Source: Helicobacteraceae bacterium | GTDB lineage: Bacteria; Campylobacterota; Campylobacteria; Campylobacterales; Sulfurimonadaceae | Direction: 5' to 3' | NCBI GenBank assembly: GCA_027859195.1 | Contig: JAQIBF010000008.1 | Location: 1-37,998 of the forward strand | Length of the DNA: 37,998 bases | Position numbers and translations under genes: made by a program | The notes under the pieces: generated by a model | What the model was told of the DNA's origin: nothing | Database searches by the model: none | What the model saw: the letters and a program-made list of their open reading frames with translations, nothing else | Part shown: positions 1 to 6,854 of the stretch, piece by piece | Layout of the letters: every line of letters starts with the position of its first letter | How positions within the stretch are numbered: position 1 is the stretch's first letter

Positions 1-126
1 TTTTTTTACGGCGCAAAAAAAGAAAGGGGAGTCTATAAAGTATAAATTTCGACACTATAGATCAGATCTTGGATATTCAACTTTATACCATTTCGTACTT
101 CTTTTATTACTTCATAGCAATAGTAC

Positions 127-167
127 GTTACTTTTTTTCTTTTGCCTGCCCAAAAGAAAGAAGTAAC
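127..167. repeat. long imperfect hairpin (GTTACTTT...AAGTAAC)
   Basis: The arms 127-144 and 151-167 are complementary over about 17 pairs with one bulge and one mismatch, around the loop CCTGCC. Pyrimidine-rich/purine-rich palindromes of this GTTAC...GTAAC kind occur as dispersed intergenic elements in many proteobacteria; that comparison is from memory. The right arm is followed by an A-rich run, so read on the minus strand a T-rich run precedes the hairpin, which argues against a simple terminator on that strand. Confidence 0.5.
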
Positions 168-550
168 CAAAAAAAGAAAAGGGCAATACCCTCCGGCACT
201 ATATTCTCATCTTACAAAATAACTTATCGACTTCCGGGCTAATTGGCGGTTAGACGCCAATATTTGCTTGAACTCCGAACGATAGAATTTTTTCGACACA
301 AAGAAGTGTCTCCCCTCAAGATATTCGAACAGGGATTAAAGCGCAAGCTTTAACAGCCAAAGACCGTTAAGGAGAAGGCAATTTCTTGTCTACTCTAGGT
401 CGACGCGACAAGGTGTTATGCTTTTAGCATCACCGCGTCAGATGATGCGTTACCGCTTGACTCTTTTGCAACATCTACAGAGCAGACTGGAACTCTAGCG
501 CATCCGTTAAGAAAATGGCACTGTTTGAGTGAAGCGAGTTTGTCGTTTTT

Positions 551-750
551 AGGTGAGACCTGTTAAGCAAAAGCCAACTGCTTGGCTTTTGTAAGGTTGG
601 AAACAAAGTCGATGTACGAAGTACCGACGACGTAGACCCCAGCAAGGATGGCAGTCGACAACAGGCCTTCGGTGGTCGAATAGCGACATCACCTTTGGTT
701 CCGAACCTATAAAAGCCAAGCAGTTGGCTTTTACTTTACGGTTCTCACCT
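551..750. repeat. inverted repeat with internal palindromes
   Basis: Arm 551-600 and the reverse complement of arm 701-750 match over most of 50 bases, from AGGTGAGA at the outer end to GGTT at the inner end, and similarity weakens further inward. Each arm has its own hairpin: AAAAGCCAA/TTGGCTTTT with loop CTGC (569-590) in the left arm, and the same stem with loop GCAG (711-732) in the right arm. The right-arm unit, with upstream GGCCTTCGGTGGTCG (664-678), matches the units at 11530-11806. Confidence 0.65.
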
Positions 751-1054
751 CGCAGCCGTTGCGAGAGCTTTTTTGCGGTGACACAGCGCTAAAGTGCCGC
801 ACAGGGCGGAACTTAAGTGCCAACAGCGTAATACAGTGAATCACTAAATGATAAGTCGTGAAATTTCGCATCGTGAAAAAAGTATGAGTGTATGAAATAA
901 AAATTATTCATTCCAGAAACTCTAAAAGTTCAAATAAAAAATCTACATCAAAGGCAATTTTTACACTCTAGTTCAACATCCCGACTAAAATAAAAAACCC
1001 TTTCATCTTGCCATATATCACGCAAAAAATCAACAAATCAGATATGCTTAACTC

Positions 1055-2329
1055 ATGAAAATCCACATTGATCTTGACTGCTTTTTTGTCTCAGCCGAAC
1101 GTACCATAGACCCCAACCTAAAAGGCAAACCCGTAGGCATTGGCGGACGGGGGGACACCAAGATATTTTCGCATAAAAAGAGCCGCCAGTTCTTGAACCT
1201 AAAAAACAGCGGAGCCTTTGTACCCGCCTACTTTTTTGAGCACCAATCGTCCAAACAAAACGACCTCAACAAGTTCATCGATCCCGATGGACGTATCAGA
1301 GGGATGCTGACAACCACTTCGTATGAAGCCAGAGCCTACGGGGTCAAAACGGGCTGTACGATACGTGAAGCGCTGCAGCTCTGTCCTGAGATCATCATCA
1401 AACAGCCCAACATGCGGCTCTACCAAGAGCTCTCGTATAAACTCAAGATCTTTCTGCAAGAGCGTATTCCTGTTATGGAGCAAGGCAGTATAGATGAGTT
1501 TTACGGGGACCTGGATGGCTGGGTCGATGACAAAGATGTCCCGCAATTTATTGACGATCTCAAACATGAAGCACTCGAGGTATTGAAGCTGCCTCTCTCT
1601 ATTGGAGCGGCCTACTCAAAATTCACAGCGAAAATGGCGACCAATGATGCCAAACCCTTTGGCACTAAAATCGTCTACCCGCACGAAGTCGATGCGTTCA
1701 TAAAGGAGAAGCCGCTTAAAGATTTCCCCGGTATCGGACGTAGAACAGAGGCCGTACTCTTAGCTCGAGGACTCACTACCCTGGGAGAGATACAGAAGCA
1801 TCCCAATATCTTTTTACACTCGACCAAATCTCAAAAAGAGCTTTATGAACGGGTCTGCGGCATAGACAAGACACCGCTGCAGCAAGAGAGAGAACGTAAA
1901 TCTATCGGCATCTCACGTACATTTGACCCGGAAATAGATCGAAAAGAGCTCAAACGCTGTGTCATCATACTCTCACGCCACCTCTCCCATGCTCTTATTC
2001 GTATGAACAAACATCCCACCCATTACACCGTCTCAATCCGCTACGACATGAATCAAAAAGGCAATGCCGCTATCACCATCAACCGTCTTTTCAGTGAGCC
2101 ATTTTTACGCACCACCCTGCTTGAGCTTTTTGAACAGGCGGATATCTATACCAACTTAAAAGTTATCCGGATCGGGCTTTCATGCTCCGCCTTCACGCAA
2201 AGCAACCACCACACCTTTTCGCTGCTGGAGTATGAAGAGGACACAAAACGTCACCGACTGACACAGAGCACCTCATCGCTGCGTGAAAAATATGGACTTG
2301 ACACCTTGCAATGGGGAGGAGAGCTTTAG
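1055..2329 (+). CDS. dinB: Y-family DNA polymerase (DNA polymerase IV type)
   Basis: This is a translesion DNA polymerase that extends past damaged or mispaired template bases. The N-terminus IHIDLDCFFVSAER carries the first catalytic Asp residues (6 and 8) and the Phe steric gate. GSIDEFYGDL, near residue 150, supplies the second acidic pair of the SIDE motif. A helix-hairpin-helix thumb motif, DFPGIGRRTEAVL, lies near residue 225, and a little-finger domain follows. Compared with E. coli DinB there are about 45 extra residues between VGIGG (near 30) and RGMLTTTSYEAR (near 82). This may be usual for the epsilonproteobacterial subfamily. The C-terminus lacks an obvious clamp-binding peptide that I can call. 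The ATG at 1055 has no clear Shine-Dalgarno sequence, but the conserved N-terminus fixes the start. The gene ends in TAG. Confidence 0.93.
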   Translation: MKIHIDLDCFFVSAERTIDPNLKGKPVGIGGRGDTKIFSHKKSRQFLNLKNSGAFVPAYFFEHQSSKQNDLNKFIDPDGRIRGMLTTTSYEARAYGVKTGCTIREALQLCPEIIIKQPNMRLYQELSYKLKIFLQERIPVMEQGSIDEFYGDLDGWVDDKDVPQFIDDLKHEALEVLKLPLSIGAAYSKFTAKMATNDAKPFGTKIVYPHEVDAFIKEKPLKDFPGIGRRTEAVLLARGLTTLGEIQKHPNIFLHSTKSQKELYERVCGIDKTPLQQERERKSIGISRTFDPEIDRKELKRCVIILSRHLSHALIRMNKHPTHYTVSIRYDMNQKGNAAITINRLFSEPFLRTTLLELFEQADIYTNLKVIRIGLSCSAFTQSNHHTFSLLEYEEDTKRHRLTQSTSSLREKYGLDTLQWGGEL

Positions 2330-2359
2330 TATCTTTCGAGTTCTCTTTGAGTATTTTGC

Positions 2360-2365
2360 TATAAT
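2360..2365 (+). promoter_or_regulatory. -10 box (TATAAT) upstream of the DUF234 gene
   Basis: A perfect TATAAT follows a TTTTGC run, 50 bases before the proposed TTG start at 2416. No -35 box is seen at the usual distance, as is typical for sigma-70 promoters of this phylum. Confidence 0.5.
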
Positions 2366-2415
2366 TTAACAAATGACTTAAAGGCCCTCCTATCGTTAAC
2401 TTTCAACCTTCACTG

Positions 2416-3342
2416 TTGCGCCAGTTCCGCTCTTTTTATATTCGAAACTACCCAAACTCTCTCGAAGAGGCTATAGAGTACTTTGCTGTTTTTGGCGGGC
2501 TTGGATGGGATATCGATACAGACATACCGCTGATGGAGCTTATCGAAGAGCTTGTCTTGGACAATTATGGTCATCTGTATAACCATATCATCGATATGAC
2601 ACTGGGCGATACTATTAATCATGCACTATTAAGCGGTATTGCCTTGGGAGACCGTCGAACACACTCAGCCTTTAAACGCGCCCGTATTTCCGAAAAAGCA
2701 GGCCTTGCAGCTATTCACTATCTCTGCCAAACAGGGATAATTGAGATTGAACCATCGCGTGAGGATCCGGCAGAAAAAGAGTACCCCGCCCAAAAATTAA
2801 AAAAAGAGATCGAAAAACATCAGATCTCGGACAAACTGAATTTCACTCTCCCCTTTATGCGTTTTTGGTTCTCTTTTATCGCACCCTTCTTCAAAGGTAT
2901 CCAAGAAGGAGACTATGACAAAGTCAAAAAACGTATTGAAAGCCGTGAACTAAGTTTCAGCAGTTTAGTCTTTGAAAAGCTCTCGATTGAACTGCTCAAA
3001 AAAGAGTTCAAAGATGACCCGATAGTAGAAGTAGGAAGCTACTGGGACAGACAGGTCGAGATCGACATCATGGCCAAAACCGCATCTGGAAAGATCATTG
3101 TAGGTGAGTGCAAATACACCAATACCAAGATCAACAAAAGCGAACTCACCAAACTCAAAGAGAAGTCTCTTCTTGCCGGCTTCGAGGCTGATGAGTTTGT
3201 CCTCTTTTCAAAACGGGGGTTTTCCAATGAACTTAACGCCTTGAAAAATGAAATGCTTCGCCTCTACAGCCTTGAAGAGTTTAAAATCCTCCTCGAAGAG
3301 ATCACCCCAGACGAGAAGATCCAGGGATTTCCTAAACCGTAA
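2416..3342 (+). CDS. DUF234-type protein with a PD-(D/E)XK nuclease-like domain
   Basis: The 308-aa protein has two parts. The N-terminal half is helical (about 1-140) and resembles the winged-helix linker of archaeal-type ATPases. The C-terminal half (about 170-285) resembles DUF234, with a PD-(D/E)XK-like core: EVGSYWDRQVEIDIMAK, then IIVGECKYTNTKI, where the D and the E-x-K pair are in the expected order. The P-loop ATPase domain usually fused to DUF234 is absent. The frame is open from 2377, and the first plausible start is TTG at 2416 because no ATG lies upstream; the Shine-Dalgarno sequence is weak. The gene follows dinB on the same strand with its own -10 box. Substrate and role are unknown; a DNA-processing role is only an inference from the fold and the neighbour. 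Confidence 0.75.
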   Translation: MRQFRSFYIRNYPNSLEEAIEYFAVFGGLGWDIDTDIPLMELIEELVLDNYGHLYNHIIDMTLGDTINHALLSGIALGDRRTHSAFKRARISEKAGLAAIHYLCQTGIIEIEPSREDPAEKEYPAQKLKKEIEKHQISDKLNFTLPFMRFWFSFIAPFFKGIQEGDYDKVKKRIESRELSFSSLVFEKLSIELLKKEFKDDPIVEVGSYWDRQVEIDIMAKTASGKIIVGECKYTNTKINKSELTKLKEKSLLAGFEADEFVLFSKRGFSNELNALKNEMLRLYSLEEFKILLEEITPDEKIQGFPKP

Positions 3343-3397
3343 ATATACGCAGCTGAAAACAAGAGTCAAATAACGAAGGTCGTCTTCCAGCCTTGAC

Positions 3398-4108
3398 CTA
3401 CTTGCATCCCTCTATCAGTAAATCGTTGTTCGCACCCTGCACTTTCATAATGATCTTTGCAATAGCACACTCTCTCGCATCCACTGCGTCCAGCTTATGC
3501 CAGCGCTGGAACATCTCTTTCTCTGCTGTTGAGAGGTGTAGCTCATAACGCTGATCCATATAGAGATAGACGCGGGCAATATCACCTTTGAGTTCATCAG
3601 GCGGTTCGATGTAGTTGCTGTCGATTTTGACCTTTCCGATCAGAGATGTCGGCTTTTCAACCTCTCCGAATGGCTTACCTTCCTGTTGCTCAGCAATGGC
3701 CGAAACTACAGGAATAAGGTTAAAAAGATCCGCTTCCATCTTTCTGTATTCGGCATTCGTCTGGCGGCAGCAGAGGTTCCCTCGATAGGCCTTACCGGTG
3801 AACTCACTGACACAGATATCCTTATTCATACAGGCCATCGTACGCCCATAAAATGTGTCGGGAACGACCTGTATCCATTGCATCCTCTGATTTTCTTGCT
3901 TTACGCTGCAGGTAGCTGTATCGACAATCGTGATGTCCATACACGATTTCGGATCATAAATATACTGACAGTCATTCAATAAAGTAGTCTTGTAGTCAAG
4001 ATGGATCATCTTTATCAGTTTTTTAGCCTGTGAACGGTTCTCAGGAACGTCGTATCCTCTTGCAAAAAGCAAGACTGTGATGCCAATAAGAAGTACTATT
4101 TTAATCAT
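3398..4108 (-). CDS. secreted endonuclease I (EndA)-like protein, active site apparently lost
   Basis: The N-terminal MIKIVLLIGITVLLF is a signal peptide, and the rest aligns by eye with the periplasmic endonuclease I family: a Cys-rich front, YRKMEADLFNLIPVV, then ARVYLYM, a W-x-K-x-D-x-V segment and KVQG near the end. Key residues differ. The family motif EWEHVVP reads QWIQVVP here (residues 77-83), so the metal-binding Glu and the general-base His are Ile79 and Gln80. The Asn of the VNGDR metal site aligns with Ala139, and the QGNHNP motif reads QGANND. The Cys residues are retained, so the fold may persist without nuclease activity. The start at 4108 forms an ATGA overlap with the aguB stop and has GAGGT nine bases upstream; an ATG three codons earlier sits directly on that sequence. 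The gene is co-transcribed with aguB. Confidence 0.75.
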   Translation of the reverse strand: MIKIVLLIGITVLLFARGYDVPENRSQAKKLIKMIHLDYKTTLLNDCQYIYDPKSCMDITIVDTATCSVKQENQRMQWIQVVPDTFYGRTMACMNKDICVSEFTGKAYRGNLCCRQTNAEYRKMEADLFNLIPVVSAIAEQQEGKPFGEVEKPTSLIGKVKIDSNYIEPPDELKGDIARVYLYMDQRYELHLSTAEKEMFQRWHKLDAVDARECAIAKIIMKVQGANNDLLIEGCK

Positions 4109-4953
4109 GATCTGCATACCTCGTCATACATATCGGGGCGGCGGTCCTTGAAAAGGCCCCAATATTCCCGCTGTTTTTTGTTCGCTTCAAGATCATAGTC
4201 ACTGTAAATGATCTCCTCTTTGTCACGTGAGGCCTCGGCGACTTTTTCGCCTGTACAGTCCGTCATGAAAGAGGAGCCGTAGAACGTCAATGTACAACTT
4301 TCGCCCTCTTCCATGGCAATACGATTGGCCGCAATTACCGGTACCGTGTTGGCAGCAGCGTGCCCTTGTTGTACACGCTGCCAATGCGCACTCGAGTCTA
4401 CATTGATCTCAGGTTCACTGCCGATAGCAGTAGGGTAGAAGATAAGCTCCGCACCCATTAGCGCCAGTGAACGTGCCGTCTCCGGAAACCACTGGTCCCA
4501 GCAGATCCCGACACCGATCTTGGCATATTTTGTCGTCCACACCTTAAATCCGGTATCCCCGGGTTCAAAATAGAACTTCTCTTCATAGCCCGCACCATCT
4601 GGAATATGGGTTTTACGGTAGTTCTCCAGCACCTTGCCATCTGCATCGATCATCACAAGCGAATTAAAATAGTTCTCGCCTGACTTTTCAAAGTAGCTCA
4701 AAGGCAAGACCACATCAAGCTCTTTTGCCAAGGCACTGAAACGTTCGATCAACGGATTCCTTTCACGCTCTTTAGCCCAAGAAAAATACTTTTTATCCAT
4801 ATCTTTACAGAAGTAAAGCCCTTCGAATAGTTCAGGCAGCAAGACAACCTGAGCCCCATGAGTAGAAGCTTCTCTGACCAATGCCTCTGCTTTATCTATA
4901 TTCGTTTTTTTATTATCATCCATTGCCATTTGAACTGCAGCTACTTTGACCAT
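4105..4953 (-). CDS. aguB: N-carbamoylputrescine amidase (nitrilase superfamily)
   Basis: The enzyme hydrolyses N-carbamoylputrescine to putrescine, CO2 and ammonia in the agmatine route of polyamine synthesis. The 282-aa protein has the carbon-nitrogen hydrolase triad: Glu41 in LLPELFE, Lys114 in YRKTHIPD and Cys151 in GICWDQWFPE. The segments IPDGAGYEEKFYFEPGD and HAAANTVPVIAANR are characteristic of AguB within the superfamily. The ATG at 4953 is preceded by AAGGATAAAGA. It is the first gene of a pair with the EndA-like gene, joined by a four-base ATGA overlap. No agmatine deiminase is present in the window. Confidence 0.9.
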   Translation of the reverse strand: MVKVAAVQMAMDDNKKTNIDKAEALVREASTHGAQVVLLPELFEGLYFCKDMDKKYFSWAKERERNPLIERFSALAKELDVVLPLSYFEKSGENYFNSLVMIDADGKVLENYRKTHIPDGAGYEEKFYFEPGDTGFKVWTTKYAKIGVGICWDQWFPETARSLALMGAELIFYPTAIGSEPEINVDSSAHWQRVQQGHAAANTVPVIAANRIAMEEGESCTLTFYGSSFMTDCTGEKVAEASRDKEEIIYSDYDLEANKKQREYWGLFKDRRPDMYDEVCRS

Positions 4954-5139
4954 TCTTTATCCTTGCCAAACAATAAGGCTCATAAATATTATCGCAATCC
5001 TACCACATGGTTTATTCAGCACACTTTATCTCTGCCTTCCTCGCAATATTTCTATGTCTATAATAAAATTTAAATTGACGTAACATAGAAATAATCTTCT
5101 TATGCTATTATTTACGTTAACTCAAAAAAAGAAGTTCCT

Positions 5140-6438
5140 ATGCACACTAAATCAGCCCTCTCTTTTGCAACTATCCTGCTTTTAAGCGCCAGTTCCCTAC
5201 ATGCCATGAAATTCGAGACTCTGGGATATAAATCGATCTCCATGGGCGGGGCTTCTGTTGCAAACTCTGCCGGTTCGCTCGCGGCCTACAATAACCCTGC
5301 CCTTTTGGGTAAAACGCCCTATACGGTTGAAGTCTCTATGGGCGCCGGTATCAGCACGTATGACCAGGGGGCACTTGCCCCCGTGACTGAGCTGGATGAT
5401 ATCGGCTTTATGGACACCCTGGATAAAGCATCGCAAAATGTAACAAGTCTAACACCGGAAGACCAACAAACGCTTATTGATGGTACCGGCATTATTATTG
5501 ATATGAACGGCGATGCCATCTCGGTCACACCACAAGCCTACATTGGCGCACAAGTCTATGGATTTGGATTCGGTGTCTTTGGGGCATCGGACTCCGCAGT
5601 AACAGCTGTCGTAGATCAAGCACACGATCAGCTTATCTTTGAATATGGTGGCGTCTACACTAAAATTGATGGGTCACCTATCACTCCAGCTAATAGCACT
5701 AAAGCAGAGTACGAAAGTTCATCAATCGAATTTGCCGTCAACAACGGTCTTACATACATGGATGTACAAGGTGTAGTGCTTGCTGAAGTCCCTGTAGCGT
5801 ATGGCCACAATTTTGAAACAACGCTAGGAAATATCATGGTCGGCGGCGCGCTCAAATATATGCAAGCCGTCACCTACACAGATAAATACAAAATCGACAA
5901 CTCCGGCCAAATAGATAACGGAACCGACGTGAAGAAAGATAAACAAAGTTCCAATTTCGGCGTCGACATCGGTCTGGCCTACCAACCCGCTTTTGACTAC
6001 GATCTGACCTTTGGATTGGTGGCTAAAAACCTCAATGCGCCGAAGTTTGACTTTGCCGACGGCAGCACCTATACGGTTGACCCTTTAGTTCGGGCCGGTG
6101 TCGCCTACAACATTCTCGACTCTTTACAGATCGCGGCTGATTATGACATTACCAGTAATAAAACACTCAACAGTGATGTAGAGAGCCAGATGCTCGGCGG
6201 TGGTCTGAACTATGAACCGTTTACCGACTTTTTTGCCCTCTCACTGCGAGGTGGTCTTATGCAGAACCTGCACTCTGGTGATCAGGCAGGTTTGATTTAT
6301 ACAGCAGGCTTAGGTATCGGTGTGAAATGGTTCCAGCTCGATCTTTCCGGACAAATGTCAGGCAATTCGAACAGCGTCAACGGTACAACTGTTCCGGAAT
6401 ATACAAAAGTGAACCTGGCCCTTATCTCTCGATGGTAA
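5140..6438 (+). CDS. TraF-like (TraF_2 family) outer-membrane beta-barrel protein
   Basis: The protein begins with a clear signal peptide (residues 1-22, ending SSLHA). A segment typical of conjugal-transfer TraF_2/FadL-like barrels follows: GYKSISMGGASVANSAGSLAAYNNPALLG. The remainder alternates hydrophobic and polar residues with many Gly/Tyr strand ends, and the last residues, VNLALISRW, end in an aromatic as in outer-membrane barrels. Despite the family name there is no conjugation gene nearby, and single-copy homologues are common on chromosomes of this group. Substrate and function are unknown. The Shine-Dalgarno sequence AAAGAAG precedes the ATG. A TTGACG (5075-5080) with TATGCT (5101-5106) may be the promoter, although the 20-base spacing is long. 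Confidence 0.75.
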   Translation: MHTKSALSFATILLLSASSLHAMKFETLGYKSISMGGASVANSAGSLAAYNNPALLGKTPYTVEVSMGAGISTYDQGALAPVTELDDIGFMDTLDKASQNVTSLTPEDQQTLIDGTGIIIDMNGDAISVTPQAYIGAQVYGFGFGVFGASDSAVTAVVDQAHDQLIFEYGGVYTKIDGSPITPANSTKAEYESSSIEFAVNNGLTYMDVQGVVLAEVPVAYGHNFETTLGNIMVGGALKYMQAVTYTDKYKIDNSGQIDNGTDVKKDKQSSNFGVDIGLAYQPAFDYDLTFGLVAKNLNAPKFDFADGSTYTVDPLVRAGVAYNILDSLQIAADYDITSNKTLNSDVESQMLGGGLNYEPFTDFFALSLRGGLMQNLHSGDQAGLIYTAGLGIGVKWFQLDLSGQMSGNSNSVNGTTVPEYTKVNLALISRW

Positions 6439-6478
6439 CCGGTAACGCTTGGATGAAGTTTCTTTTCTCCAAGCATTA

Positions 6479-6526
6479 AAAAAGAGGTAATATTACGCTC
6501 TCTTGGTTATAATACCACCTCTTTTT
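6479..6526 (+). terminator. possible terminator of the TraF-like gene
   Basis: AAAAAGAGGT (6479-6488) is perfectly complementary to ACCTCTTTTT (6517-6526), giving a 10-bp stem whose 3' arm ends in five T. The loop is long (28 bases) and contains the -10 box of the downstream tRNA. An alternative hairpin, GCTTGG/CCAAGC, lies just before it at about 6447-6474. Confidence 0.4.
6508..6513 (+). promoter_or_regulatory. -10 box (TATAAT) of tRNA-Arg(CCT), left copy
   Basis: A perfect TATAAT lies 13 bases upstream of the mature tRNA 5' end, the spacing expected for a short-leader tRNA transcript. It sits in the loop of the preceding hairpin. Confidence 0.65.
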
Positions 6527-6602
6527 CTCTTCATCGCTTAACAGGATAAAGCAGGGCCCTCCTAAGGCCTAGCTCGAGGTTCGAGTCCTCGTGGGGAGAC
6601 CA
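6527..6602 (+). tRNA. tRNA-Arg (anticodon CCT), left copy
   Basis: The 76 bases fold as a full cloverleaf. The acceptor arms CTCTTCA/TGGGGAG pair with two G-T wobbles. The D stem is GCTT/AAGC. The anticodon stem GGGCC/GGCCT holds the loop CTCCTAA with anticodon CCT. The T arm is CGAGG-TTCGAGT-CCTCG, and the gene encodes its own CCA end. It reads AGG codons. A second copy lies at 10445-10520 on the opposite strand with a single difference: T here, C there, at position 4. The difference turns a C-G acceptor pair into T-G, so both copies can fold. Confidence 0.9.
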
Positions 6603-6794
6603 TGGTTACAACTTTCTACTGCTTTTTAAGACGAACTTTTCCTTATTCATTTTCTATTTACCATCTTGAAATAAGTGTTAAATTGACCTTGCTGTATTGA
6701 AGGGGCAGTTGCAATTTTAGGGTCAGTCGCCACCTATAGTTTTCTTTTTCAAGCGATGCTATAACGACTACAATGGCCGTTAAGTCAATGAAGG

Positions 6795-6800
6795 TATAAT
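6795..6800 (+). promoter_or_regulatory. -10 box (TATAAT) of the GGDEF/EAL gene
   Basis: A perfect TATAAT lies 54 bases before the ATG at 6855, inside the segment bounded by the two tRNA copies. The gene therefore seems to carry its own promoter. No -35 box is evident. Confidence 0.5.
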
Positions 6801-6854
6801 TATTCATAATATCTCTTTTGATAGTAACTAAAAAAAAGCAAAAAGGTTGTAAAG

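Larger units (their letters stand above)
1..1054. other. gene-free region with structured repeats
   Basis: No credible protein-coding gene is visible on either strand over more than 1 kb. The stretch contains a long hairpin near its left end, a GGTG/CACC hairpin near 412-435, and a large inverted repeat at 551-750 that belongs to a family seen again at 11530-11806. It looks like a mosaic of dispersed intergenic elements. The window starts here, so the 3' end of a gene further left may lie just outside. Confidence 0.6.

Noticed and set aside
551-750. CRISPR-like array
   Set aside because: Only two units in opposite orientation, no regular spacers and no cas genes; the pattern is an inverted palindromic repeat.
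5140-6438. Conjugation system suggested by the TraF-like gene
   Set aside because: No other transfer gene is present, the protein is an outer-membrane barrel of a family widespread on chromosomes, and the name is historical.
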